Assembly: GCA_963746325.1 (NCBI GenBank) | Contig: CAVVBC010000005.1 | Span: 248,001-312,000, forward strand | DNA from: RPQJ01 sp963746325 | GTDB lineage: Bacteria; Pseudomonadota; Gammaproteobacteria; Steroidobacterales; Steroidobacteraceae | Direction of reading: 5' to 3' | Length of the DNA stretch: 64,000 nt | Shown here: one piece after another, positions 55,284-63,738 of the stretch | Position numbering within the stretch: the stretch's first letter is position 1 | Layout: each line of letters starts with the position of its first letter | Made by a program: the position numbers and the translations under genes | The notes under the pieces: generated by a model | Databases searched by the model: none | What the model saw: the letters and a program-made list of their open reading frames with translations, nothing else | What the model was told of the DNA's origin: nothing

Positions 55284-57326
55284 ATGACGACTAATCTCGC
55301 GCTGCTGCTGGCGATCGCTGCCGGCGTGGCCGCAATCCTGTACGGCATCCTGTCCGTGCGCTGGATCATCGCCCAGCCTGCGGGCAACGCCCGCATGCAG
55401 GAAATCGCCGCCGCCATTCAGCAGGGCGCCAGTGCCTACCTGAACCGGCAGTACTCGACGATCGGCATCGTCGGCGGCGTGCTGTTCCTGGTGCTCGGCC
55501 TCACGCTCAGTTGGGGCACGGCGGGCGGCTTCGCCGTTGGCGCGATCCTCTCAGGGCTCGCCGGTTATATCGGCATGAACGTGTCGGTGCGCGCCAATGT
55601 GCGCACGGCTCACGCGGCCAGCATCGGTCTCAACCCCGCACTGCAGGTCGCGTTCCGCGGCGGCGCCATCACCGGCATGCTCGTCGTCGGCTTAGGCCTC
55701 CTGGGTGTGGCGGCCTACTACTGGATCATGCTCAGCGTCACCGGCGGCGACGTCGACAAGTCGCTGCATGCGCTCGTCGGCCTGGCCTTCGGCGGTTCGC
55801 TGATCTCGATCTTCGCGCGTCTCGGCGGCGGCATCTTCACCAAGGGCGCCGACGTCGGTGCCGACCTGGTGGGCAAGGTCGAAGCCGGCATCCCCGAGGA
55901 CGACCCGCGCAACCCGGCCGTGATTGCCGACAACGTCGGCGACAACGTCGGCGACTGCGCCGGCATGGCCGCCGACCTGTTCGAGACCTACGCCGTGACG
56001 GTCGTCGCGACCATGCTGCTCGCCGGCCTGACCATGCAGGCCACGCTCGGCATCAACGCTGTGCTGTATCCGCTGGTGCTCGGCGCCGTCTCGATCGTCG
56101 CCTCGATCGCCGGCACCTTCTTCGTGAAGGCGCGCGAAGGCGGCAAGATCATGAACGCCCTGTATCGCGGCCTGCTCGTCTCGGGCCTGATCGCCGCGGT
56201 GGCGTTCTACTTCGTCACCACCAGCATGATGGGCGACGCGGCCATGCCGCTGTTCGGCTGCGCGCTGATCGGCCTCGTGCTGACGGCTGCGATGATCTGG
56301 ATCACCGAGTACTACACCGCCACCGAATACGCCCCCGTGCGTTACGTGGCCGCGGCGTCGCAGACCGGTCACGGCACGAACGTGATCGCCGGCCTCGCGG
56401 TCTCGATGCGTTCCACCGCCTGGCCGGTGCTCGCGATCTGCGCCGCCATCTGGGGCGCGCACTCGCTGTATGGCCTCTACGGCATCGCGATCGCCGCGAC
56501 CGCGATGCTGTCGATGACCGGCGTGATCGTGGCACTCGACGCCTACGGCCCGATCACCGACAACGGCGGCGGCATCGCCGAGATGGCCGGCCTGCCGAAG
56601 GAAGTGCGCAAGGTCACCGACGCGCTCGACGCCGTCGGCAACACGACCAAGGCCGTCACCAAGGGCTACGCGATCGGCTCGGCCGGTCTCGCGGCACTGG
56701 TGCTTTTCGCCGACTACACCAACAACCTGCAGATCGCAGGCAAGCTGCAGGTGTTCTCGCTGTCGGATCCGGCCGTGATCATCGGCCTGTTCATCGGCGG
56801 TCTCGTGCCGTACCTGTTCGGCGCCATGGCGATGGAAGCCGTGGGTCGCGCGGCGGGCTCGGTGGTCGTCGAAGTGCGCCGCCAGTTCAAGGAGATCCCG
56901 GGCATCATGGCCGGCACCGCGAAGCCCGATTACTCGCGCGCCGTCGACATGCTGACCAAGGCGGCGATCAAGGAAATGATCGTGCCCTCACTGCTGCCGA
57001 TCCTGGTGCCGGTGATCGTCGGCTTCGGCATGAACCTGCTGCTCGGCCCCGGCGCCGGCATCCGCGCGCTGGGCGGCGTCCTGATCGGGACGATCGTCAC
57101 GGGCCTCTTCGTCGCCATCTCGATGTGCACGGGCGGTGGCGCCTGGGACAATGCGAAGAAGTACATCGAGGAAGGCAACTTCGGCGGCAAGGGTTCCGAG
57201 ACGCACAAGGCGGCCGTCACCGGCGACACCGTCGGCGATCCGTACAAGGACACCGCCGGCCCGGCGATCAACCCGCTGATCAAGATCATCAACATCGTGG
57301 CGCTGCTGCTGGTGCCGCTGCTGTAG
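55284..57326 (+). CDS. hppA: Membrane-bound proton-pumping pyrophosphatase, K+-independent type
   Basis: 680 residues from ATG at 55284 after GGGAGG. About 16 membrane segments. The PPi site shows GGGIFTKGADVGADLVGKVEAGIPEDDPRNPAVIADNVGDNVGDCAGMAADLFE and ITDNGGGIAEMAG. GNTTKAVTKG carries Lys where K+-dependent enzymes carry Ala (GNTTAA), so this is the K+-independent H+-pumping class. The C-terminal CTGGGAWDNAKKYIE and TVGDPYKDTAGPAINPL are conserved. Couples PPi hydrolysis to proton export, or PPi synthesis to proton influx. Confidence 0.96.
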   Translation: MTTNLALLLAIAAGVAAILYGILSVRWIIAQPAGNARMQEIAAAIQQGASAYLNRQYSTIGIVGGVLFLVLGLTLSWGTAGGFAVGAILSGLAGYIGMNVSVRANVRTAHAASIGLNPALQVAFRGGAITGMLVVGLGLLGVAAYYWIMLSVTGGDVDKSLHALVGLAFGGSLISIFARLGGGIFTKGADVGADLVGKVEAGIPEDDPRNPAVIADNVGDNVGDCAGMAADLFETYAVTVVATMLLAGLTMQATLGINAVLYPLVLGAVSIVASIAGTFFVKAREGGKIMNALYRGLLVSGLIAAVAFYFVTTSMMGDAAMPLFGCALIGLVLTAAMIWITEYYTATEYAPVRYVAAASQTGHGTNVIAGLAVSMRSTAWPVLAICAAIWGAHSLYGLYGIAIAATAMLSMTGVIVALDAYGPITDNGGGIAEMAGLPKEVRKVTDALDAVGNTTKAVTKGYAIGSAGLAALVLFADYTNNLQIAGKLQVFSLSDPAVIIGLFIGGLVPYLFGAMAMEAVGRAAGSVVVEVRRQFKEIPGIMAGTAKPDYSRAVDMLTKAAIKEMIVPSLLPILVPVIVGFGMNLLLGPGAGIRALGGVLIGTIVTGLFVAISMCTGGGAWDNAKKYIEEGNFGGKGSETHKAAVTGDTVGDPYKDTAGPAINPLIKIINIVALLLVPLL

Positions 57327-57336
57327 GTCGATCTGC

Positions 57337-57380
57337 ACCTGTCCCGCTTGCGGGAGAGGTCGCATGCAGTGCGGGTGAGG
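57337..57380 (-). repeat. Family C hairpin repeat behind hppA
   Basis: ACCTGTCCCGC-TTGC-GGGAGAGGT is followed by a GCGGGTGAGG end, a minus-orientation copy of the family C element without its second outer arm. Confidence 0.6.
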
Positions 57381-57403
57381 TTTCCTCGCCGGCTGCAACC
57401 AGA

Positions 57404-57433
57404 AAGGCCCCGAGCAATCGGGGCCTTTTTTTT
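57404..57433 (+). terminator. Strong intrinsic terminator of hppA
   Basis: AAGGCCCCGA-GCAA-TCGGGGCCTT is a 10-bp stem with a 4-base loop followed by a run of eight T in total. Confidence 0.9.
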
Positions 57434-57552
57434 GCCGGGCGATCACCTGCTTGTTGCGCTGCGATGCCGGAGGGCGAAAGCAGCCGTTGAAGCCAGCACC
57501 GCCGTGGCTCACACTTTGGCGTCGTTCATGCGTCCTGATTGCCGGAGAGAAA

Positions 57553-57942
57553 ATGTTCAGTCACGTGATGATTGGTTCGAATGACATCGATCGTTCCAAG
57601 CGGTTCTACGATGCCGTGCTCGCGACGCTGGGAGCAGGAGAACCATTGCGGAACATGGCTGGCACCGGCCACACCCGGCTCTTCTACCGGCACGATGGCA
57701 GCACGTTCTGCGTCACCGAACCCATCAACGGCGAGCCGGCCACGAGCGCCAATGGCGGCACGATCGGCTTCAAGTGCCATTCGCCGGAACAGGTGCAGCA
57801 GTTCCATGACGCCGCAGTGGCCCATGGTGGCACCTCGATCGAAGCTGCGCCGGGCCTGCGTGAAAGCAAAATGGGTTCCCTGCACCTGGCCTATGTGCGC
57901 GACCCGGACGGCAACAAGCTCTGCGCGCTTTTCCGTCCATAG
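57553..57942 (+). CDS. VOC-family (glyoxalase/dioxygenase fold) protein
   Basis: 129 residues from ATG at 57553, preceded by GGAGAG. MFSHVMIGSNDIDRSKRFYDAVLATLG begins with the first metal His, GTIGFKCHSPEQVQQFHDAAVAHGG is the second repeat, and YVRDPDGNKLCALFRP supplies the C-terminal pattern. Two beta-alpha-beta-beta-beta modules. Reaction unknown; members range from glyoxalase to antibiotic resistance proteins. Confidence 0.85.
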   Translation: MFSHVMIGSNDIDRSKRFYDAVLATLGAGEPLRNMAGTGHTRLFYRHDGSTFCVTEPINGEPATSANGGTIGFKCHSPEQVQQFHDAAVAHGGTSIEAAPGLRESKMGSLHLAYVRDPDGNKLCALFRP

Positions 57943-58029
57943 CCGCAGCGCCGGGCGACAACCACCGCCGCGCTGCGGGCTGCGGCGACGCCCGCACGAT
58001 GCCTCGGCCGCACCCGCAAAGGAAGCGCA

Positions 58030-58566
58030 ATGCACACGGACGTCCTTGCATTCTGGTTCGAAGAAATCGACCCCAGGCTGTGGTTTGCCGCGGACAATGA
58101 TTTTGACGACCTGATCCGCGCGCGCTTTCTCCAGTTGATCGACCAGGCCGCGGCCGGAGAGCTGTACTCATGGCGCGAGACGGCGCCAGGCCGTCTGGCG
58201 GAAATCATCGTACTGGATCAGTTTCCGCGGAACGTGTATCGCAATACGGCACTGGCTTTCGCGCACGACCCCCTCGCGCTGGTGCTGGCGCAGGAGGCGG
58301 TCGCGGCCGGTGCGCTGGGCCGGCTCGAGCCGACGCAGCGCAGCTTCCTGCTGCTCCCTTTCATGCACAGCGAGTCGCAGCAGATTCATGCGGTCGCCGA
58401 GACGCTCTTCAAGGACTTTGCGCCCGCAGTGAATTACGACTTCGAGTTGCGGCACAAGGCGATCATCGATCGCTTTGGCCGGTACCCGCACCGTAACGAA
58501 ATCCTTGGGCGCATCTCAACGGCCGACGAGCTGGAGTTCCTGGCGCAACCCGGTTCGCGGTTCTAG
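58030..58566 (+). CDS. DUF924 family protein
   Basis: 178 residues. DVLAFWFEEIDPRLWFAADNDFDDLIRARF, IIVLDQFPRNVYRNTALAFAHDPLALVLAQEAV and LLLPFMHSESQQIHAVAE are the hallmark segments of DUF924, an all-helical TPR-like fold. Function unknown. Its stop directly abuts the start of the rhomboid gene, so they are co-transcribed. Confidence 0.9.
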   Translation: MHTDVLAFWFEEIDPRLWFAADNDFDDLIRARFLQLIDQAAAGELYSWRETAPGRLAEIIVLDQFPRNVYRNTALAFAHDPLALVLAQEAVAAGALGRLEPTQRSFLLLPFMHSESQQIHAVAETLFKDFAPAVNYDFELRHKAIIDRFGRYPHRNEILGRISTADELEFLAQPGSRF

Positions 58567-61503
58567 GTGACGCACGTGGATCCGACGACCAGCGGAACCG
58601 ACGCCGTCGGCCGCCGCCGATTTGCCGGCCGATTCACTCCAGCCGATGGCCTCCGCGGGTGGCTGCAGGCCCGCGCAACGCAACAGCCTTGCTACGGCTC
58701 GGCCGCGCTCGAGGTCGGAGCGAACTCCGTCACCCTGACCGGCTGGCAGCGCAGCTGGCTCGGTGCCCAGGAAGCCGTCGAGAAGGCATTCACGTTCAAC
58801 CAGGTCCGCAATGCAGTGCGTACCGGCGACGTCGTTCGCTTCGAGGTTCAGATCGGCCGTGGCTGGCGTGTGCTCCTGTTCGAGGCCGTCGATGACGCGG
58901 CTGCCGCCGCGTTGCTGACTGCACTGCCGCGTACCAGGACTGACGACTTCGACGCGACGTGGGCGGGGCTGCAGGAGTTCAATCGCGTCCTCGACGCCGA
59001 GCATCATCGCACCTGGGTCACGCCCGCCCTCGTCGTTGCCAACATCGCGGCGTTCGCAGCGCTGCTCTACATGGGCGACGGTGGCATCGACCCGCTGTCG
59101 GTGGCGCGCTGGGGCAACACCGGCCTGCTCACGACCCAGGGCGAATGGTGGCGACTGCTCACTGCCGCGTTCCTGCACTGGAACCTGCTGCACCTCGCGC
59201 TGAACCTGTGGGTCCTGTGGCATGCGGGCCGGCTCGTCGAGCGGCTGTACGGCAGCGCGAGGTTTGCAGGCATCTACCTCGCGAGCGGCGTGCTCGGCAG
59301 TCTCGCGAGCACGCTGTGGAACCCTGCGCTGGCGAGCGCAGGCGCCTCGGGAGCGGTGTTCGGCGTCCTGGGCGCCATGCTCGCCTGCATGCTGACCGAT
59401 CGCGGCCTGCCGCGGGTGGTGGTCAAGGCACACCGCTGGAGCACGCTGGGGTTCGTGCTGCTCAACCTCCTGCTCGGCGCCATCAGTGTCGGGGTCGACA
59501 ACGCGGCCCACATCGGCGGCCTGGTCACGGGCTTCACGCTGGGCTGGGTGCTTGCGCGTCCGCTTGCCAGTGACCGCCGCGAGCACCTCGCGGCGGCGCG
59601 CGCGACTTTCGCCATCGCGCTCGTCGGCATCGTCCTGGCACTGGGCACGCACGCACTGAAGTCGCCGACGCCCGACCCTGCCGGCCCCTACGCATGGACT
59701 CAGCGCCATGCGTGGTATGTGGACGGCATGATGCGTCACCTGCGGATCGCCGATCGCCTCAACTGGGAATTGCAGGCTGGACAGATCAGTCCGGCCGATT
59801 ACGCGGATACCGCGCAGAACGACTTGCTGCCCTTCCTCGACGCAGCGGGCAAGCGGCTCGCAAGCGAGTCGAGCGTGGGCCCGCCGTCCGCGCCCACCGC
59901 CTACGGCGCGCGCGTGCGCCAGTTCGTCGAGGCGCGTCGCGACTGGCTGCAGGCAGCCATCACCGCCATCGAGAGCTCGTCGGCTGCGGACAAGGCACGG
60001 GCGGCACGCCTGCAGGACGCCACCGATCGCGCGCAAGCAGGTATCGCGGTCGCTCAGGCGCGCGAGCAGTTCAACGGGCGCTGGACGGGTTTGCGCGCAG
60101 CACTGCTCGGTCGCTACTGGACCTGGAAGCAGGCCGGGACCGACGGCTGCGTGCTGCCGCCGTCGCAATGGCACCGCGTGGCCTCGACGACGGACTCGCG
60201 TAGCGACGGGCCGTGGCTCCGCCGCGCCGCGGGCTGCCGGGCACAGCACCAGCTGCTGCAACGCGATTACCAGGCACTTGAAGGCGACATTGCTGTCGCA
60301 CTGGCTGCGCTGAACGACCTGCCGGACGGCACGTCCACCTATTCGGGCCTTTTCGGCGGCCTCAGCGACCTCGTCCGCTTCGGCAGGGTACCGCCGGAAT
60401 TGTTGCTGGAACGTATCGCGGACTGGCGTCGCAAGTTCCCCGGGTCCGTCATCCCCGACCTGCTCGAAGCCGACCTCTACCAGCAGCACGCCTGGGCCGC
60501 ACGCGGCGGCGGTACCGCAGAGACCGTCCGCGCGCAGGACTGGGCGCTGTTCCACTACCGGCTCCGGTTGGCGCAAGTGATCATGGATGAAATCGACCCG
60601 CGCGCCCAGGCGCAGCCGTTCTGGCACACCAGCTCGATCCACCTCGGGCTCGAGGGATCGGCGACCCTCGAGGAACTGCGCGCGATGTTCGATGCGGGCG
60701 CGCAGCGCGTTCCCGGCTACCTGCCCCTCTACAACGCCATGCTGCGCGTGCTCATGCCGCGCTGGAAAGGCTCCACCGCAGCGGTCAACGACTTCATCGA
60801 CGAAGTCTCGCGCTCCCACGGCGACGCGATGTACGCGCGCCTGCACTCGCACAACGCGCGCATGGAAGGCGACGACAACGACGTGTTCGAAGGGGCCGAC
60901 TGGGACCGGATCCGGGCGGGTTTCGAGCAACTGCTGCGGCAGCACGCCACCAGCGATTTCGCGCTGAACGACTTTGCCTATGCGGCGTGCCGCAGCGGGG
61001 ACGCGCGAACCTATGCGAGGCTCCGCGGCCTCGCCCGCCGACGCACGTCGTCGACGGCATGGTCAGAAGGCTTTTCCCTCGAGAGCTGCGACGAGGAATT
61101 CCAGCTTGGCGATCGCGCTGCGCTGACCGACCCGGTCGGCACCCCGTTCGGCGGCCAGGAGCGGAGTTTTTCCGCGGCTGACGTCGAGTGGATCAAGCGG
61201 CAGACGGAGGTGGCGCTGGCCGCCGCCGAGCCGGTGCGGACAGCCATCACGCGGTACGTGGAACTGCACGACAGGCTGCCAGCCGATGACCTCTTGCGCG
61301 ACGCGCCAGAGTTCAAGGCGGTGGACCCGATGGGTGCAAGAGTGAGGATCGGGCTGGGCGCGTCCATCGACATGACACTGGTCGGGGGCCCGCTGGACGG
61401 ACAGAAATTCTCATGGACACCGCTCGAGAAGGACGGAAAATTCTGGTGGTCGTGCGCGCAGCAGAGTATTCCAGCGGAGTTCCTGGGCCCGCCTTGCCGC
61501 TAG
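58567..61503 (+). CDS. Rhomboid-family protease with long DUF4034-like C-terminal region
   Basis: 978 residues from GTG directly after the DUF924 stop. Residues 1-140 are a soluble N-terminal domain. The rhomboid core spans ~150-370: WWRLLTAAFLHWNLLHLALNLWVLWHAG, catalytic Ser261 in SAGASGAVFGVLGAML and catalytic His315 in DNAAHIGGLVTGF. Residues ~385-980 are a large helical region including DWALFHYRLRLAQVIMDEID...MFDAGAQRVPGYLPLYNAMLRVLMPRW and GDAMYARLHSHNAR, which resemble DUF4034, plus a final small beta-rich end. Rhomboids cleave membrane helices; the long cytoplasmic or periplasmic tail is unusual for this family and may recruit a partner. Confidence 0.85.
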   Translation: MTHVDPTTSGTDAVGRRRFAGRFTPADGLRGWLQARATQQPCYGSAALEVGANSVTLTGWQRSWLGAQEAVEKAFTFNQVRNAVRTGDVVRFEVQIGRGWRVLLFEAVDDAAAAALLTALPRTRTDDFDATWAGLQEFNRVLDAEHHRTWVTPALVVANIAAFAALLYMGDGGIDPLSVARWGNTGLLTTQGEWWRLLTAAFLHWNLLHLALNLWVLWHAGRLVERLYGSARFAGIYLASGVLGSLASTLWNPALASAGASGAVFGVLGAMLACMLTDRGLPRVVVKAHRWSTLGFVLLNLLLGAISVGVDNAAHIGGLVTGFTLGWVLARPLASDRREHLAAARATFAIALVGIVLALGTHALKSPTPDPAGPYAWTQRHAWYVDGMMRHLRIADRLNWELQAGQISPADYADTAQNDLLPFLDAAGKRLASESSVGPPSAPTAYGARVRQFVEARRDWLQAAITAIESSSAADKARAARLQDATDRAQAGIAVAQAREQFNGRWTGLRAALLGRYWTWKQAGTDGCVLPPSQWHRVASTTDSRSDGPWLRRAAGCRAQHQLLQRDYQALEGDIAVALAALNDLPDGTSTYSGLFGGLSDLVRFGRVPPELLLERIADWRRKFPGSVIPDLLEADLYQQHAWAARGGGTAETVRAQDWALFHYRLRLAQVIMDEIDPRAQAQPFWHTSSIHLGLEGSATLEELRAMFDAGAQRVPGYLPLYNAMLRVLMPRWKGSTAAVNDFIDEVSRSHGDAMYARLHSHNARMEGDDNDVFEGADWDRIRAGFEQLLRQHATSDFALNDFAYAACRSGDARTYARLRGLARRRTSSTAWSEGFSLESCDEEFQLGDRAALTDPVGTPFGGQERSFSAADVEWIKRQTEVALAAAEPVRTAITRYVELHDRLPADDLLRDAPEFKAVDPMGARVRIGLGASIDMTLVGGPLDGQKFSWTPLEKDGKFWWSCAQQSIPAEFLGPPCR

Positions 61504-61564
61504 CGCACGCTCGGCAGCCTTGAACTGTGGCAGGCGTGATTTTCCGCCGTGTGTATTGGGGAAA

Positions 61565-62389
61565 ATGAAAATGAAGCGATCGCTCACCCGAGTCCTGACG
61601 ACGGGACTGATGCTGGCACTGGGTTCGCTGGCGACCCACGCGCAAACCGAGGGCAATGTCGTGGCGCCGGCCAGGGTCATGTTGCTCGGCCTGTTCCACT
61701 TCGACAATCCCGGTCTCGATGCAGTCCGCTACGAGCCGCTGGACGTGATGCAGCCCGCCTCGCAGGCATACCTTGCGGAGCTGGTGGCCAGCCTGGCGCA
61801 GTTCGCCCCCACCAAGGTGCTGCTGGAGTACCCCGACAAGAACGACGAGTTGATCAACCAGCGCTATGCGGCCTATCGGGCTGGCACGTTCGAACTGCCG
61901 CGCAACGAGATCTATCAACTCGGCTTCCGCGTCGCACGTCAGCAGCGCCATGCGCGGGTCCATGGCTTCGACGCCGCTGCGCCCCCGCAGACGATCAGAC
62001 TGTGGGATTACCTCGCCAAGGATCCGGCGACCGAGAAGCGCCTGCTGGACCTGATCGCCTCGGAGTCAGCCAGGCTGCAGGAACTGCACCGCTCCCGCTC
62101 CCTCCGTGAAATTCTCATCCAGAGCAATTCTGCCGCAGAAGACCGCCGCAACAAGGGCTTTTACATGCTGCTGAACCCGGTCGCCGCCGCGAGCCGGGAG
62201 TTTCACGGGGCAGACATGAATGCAGACTGGTGGCATCGTAATCTGCGCATGTATGCGCTGATCCAGGAGCAAGCGGGTCCCGGTGAGCGCGTGCTGGTCA
62301 TCGCCGGTTCCGGACACACGGCGATCCTGCGTGATTTCCTGCGCGCGGATTCCGATCGCGTGGAAGTCGATGCATTGCCTTTTCTGTAG
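61565..62389 (+). CDS. DUF5694 family secreted protein
   Basis: 274 residues from ATG at 61565 after GGGGAAA. Signal peptide SLTRVLTTGLMLALGSLATHAQ. The core shows VMLLGLFHFDNPGLD, APTKVLLEYPDKNDELINQRYAAYRAG, NEIYQLGFRVARQQRHARVHGFDA and RVLVIAGSGHTAILRDFL, matching DUF5694, related to the TraB/PrgY-ChaN metal hydrolase group (GLFHF and GSGHT motifs with conserved His). Substrate unknown. Confidence 0.82.
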   Translation: MKMKRSLTRVLTTGLMLALGSLATHAQTEGNVVAPARVMLLGLFHFDNPGLDAVRYEPLDVMQPASQAYLAELVASLAQFAPTKVLLEYPDKNDELINQRYAAYRAGTFELPRNEIYQLGFRVARQQRHARVHGFDAAAPPQTIRLWDYLAKDPATEKRLLDLIASESARLQELHRSRSLREILIQSNSAAEDRRNKGFYMLLNPVAAASREFHGADMNADWWHRNLRMYALIQEQAGPGERVLVIAGSGHTAILRDFLRADSDRVEVDALPFL

Positions 62390-62413
62390 CGCACAGCGTC
62401 ACTGGAGCCGTTG

Positions 62414-62761
62414 ATGCCGGTCGTCACGCCAGATCGATCCGTTACCGAGACCACACCGGTGGCAGGGGCCGCCGAGGACGAAATGGTCTACGTGCTGGCT
62501 GGCGAGATCACCGTGGTCGAGGGCGAGTTCGAATCGGTCATGCATGCCGGTGACGCCGCCACCTTCAAGGCGGGTGTTGCCGTGGGCCATTGCCTGGAGA
62601 ACCGCAGTTCCTCGCCCACGCGCTGCCTGGTGGTCGGAACTCGCGCACCGGTCGACCGAATCACCTACCCCGACCACGATCGCGTCCTGCTGCGCGACCG
62701 CTCACTCGCGGACGACGTGTGGACGGACCTGGCGGGCCAGCCTGCCGATAGTCCCTACTAG
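62414..62761 (+). pseudogene. Truncated cupin-domain protein
   Basis: 115 codons. The C-terminal two thirds of a small cupin are clear: EDEMVYVLAGEITVVEGEFESVMHAGDAATFKAGVAVGHCLENRSSSPTRCLVVGTRAPVDRITYPDHDR. The first cupin motif with its His-x-His metal ligands, and ~50 residues before it, are missing; the N-terminus (PVVTPDRSVTETTPVAGAA) is unrelated. No upstream frame supplies them. Either a decayed gene or one re-started after a deletion at 62395-62480. Confidence 0.65.
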
Positions 62762-62798
62762 GGAAACTCTGCACAGGTCCGCAAGTGACGCGTTGCGT

Positions 62799-62872
62799 GC
62801 GCTCGATCCGGTGCCTGTCACCGAGCTTGGAAAGGCAGACACGCGCTCTGTGACAGGCACCGGATCGAGCGC
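62799..62872 (+). repeat. Family A variable-stem element, copy A3 (loop plus orientation)
   Basis: Arms 62799-62826 and 62845-62872 pair over 28 positions with one mismatch. The loop 62827-62844 is TTGGAAAGGCAGACACGC, identical to A1. The stem contains GGTGCCTGTCAC against GTGACAGGCACC. Confidence 0.85.
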
Positions 62873-62904
62873 TCTGGCAGCGTCGCAGGCTGGCATGTCG
62901 CAAG

Positions 62905-62976
62905 CGTCCGACCCGGGACCGTTCCCAGAGCGCGTGTCTGCCTTTCCAAGCTCGGAGAACGGTCCCGGGTCGGACG
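62905..62976 (-). repeat. Family A variable-stem element, copy A4 (loop minus orientation)
   Basis: Arms 62905-62931 and 62950-62976 pair over 27 positions with two mismatches. The loop 62932-62949 is the reverse complement of the A3 loop. A3 and A4 are 32 bases apart and form an inverted pair like A1/A2. The region 62977-63189 shows no gene; a TAGAAT box near 63149 could serve the next gene. Confidence 0.85.
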
Positions 62977-63189
62977 CGCCAGCGACGGGTCGCCCTCGCG
63001 TGTTCGACGCGCGGTGCCGAATTGGAAACCGGCGCGGCTGACCTTGAGTGCTCGGTGACGGCTACCGGATAGTAAGGTGGCCGTGGCGGCCGCTGCGGAC
63101 CTGTGAAGAGCTTCCCTAGGCGTGTCCAGAAGGAGAGGCGAGCAGTCTAGAATGCGACCATCGCAATCGGGGCGCGGAGGGAGTGGGCC

Positions 63190-63579
63190 ATGCTGAAGGG
63201 ATCGTGCCTGTGCGGGGCTGTCACCTTCGAGGCGACCGGCCCGGCGAGCCCCGTCGAGGTGTGTCACTGCACGCAATGCCGCAAATGGACCGGGCACTTC
63301 TTCGCCAACGTCGAGGTGCCGCGCGATGGCCTGACGATCCACGGTGAGAACAACATGACGTGGCATCGCTCGTCCGCGAAGGTGCGCCGCGGCTTCTGCG
63401 CGACCTGCGGCTCGACGCTGTTCTTCGACCCGCTCGATCGCAACAAGCACCCATGGGTTGGCGTCGCGATGGGCGCGCTGGACACCCCGACCGGCTCGAA
63501 GATCGCGCTGCACATCTTCACCGCGGAGAAGGGCGACTACTACGACATCCCGGCGGGCGAGCAACAGAACGCCCACTGA
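63190..63579 (+). CDS. GFA/CENP-V-family zinc protein
   Basis: 129 residues. Zinc-binding cysteines KGSCLCGAVTFEA, VCHCTQCRKWTG and GFCATCGSTLFFD are all in place. The fold is that of glutathione-dependent formaldehyde-activating enzyme, although most family members have no proven GFA activity. Start ATG at 63190 with GGAGGGAG upstream. Confidence 0.9.
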   Translation: MLKGSCLCGAVTFEATGPASPVEVCHCTQCRKWTGHFFANVEVPRDGLTIHGENNMTWHRSSAKVRRGFCATCGSTLFFDPLDRNKHPWVGVAMGALDTPTGSKIALHIFTAEKGDYYDIPAGEQQNAH

Positions 63580-63640
63580 ACGGCGAGCAGTGCCTGGTCT
63601 TTGCCTGCGGCAACCGTCCACATTCGCATACGGAAAAACG

Positions 63641-63727
63641 ATGCCAGAACCCATCCGCCGTCCGCAGGTCTCCGCACTCGAAGCACGTCTTCGGGCCGTC
63701 GGCCTGAGCTCTGCGCGCGCGAGCTGA
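63641..63727 (+). CDS. Small ORF, uncertain
   Basis: 28 codons (MPEPIRRPQVSALEARLRAV start), charged and helical, 11 bases before the next gene. It may be a leader peptide or chance; no family recognised. Confidence 0.2.
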   Translation: MPEPIRRPQVSALEARLRAVGLSSARAS

Positions 63728-63738
63728 GGCACCGGCGC

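Noticed and set aside
58516..60945. 809-codon minus-strand frame
   Set aside because: Mirror of the rhomboid gene; Arg/Gln/His-rich composition typical of antisense frames.
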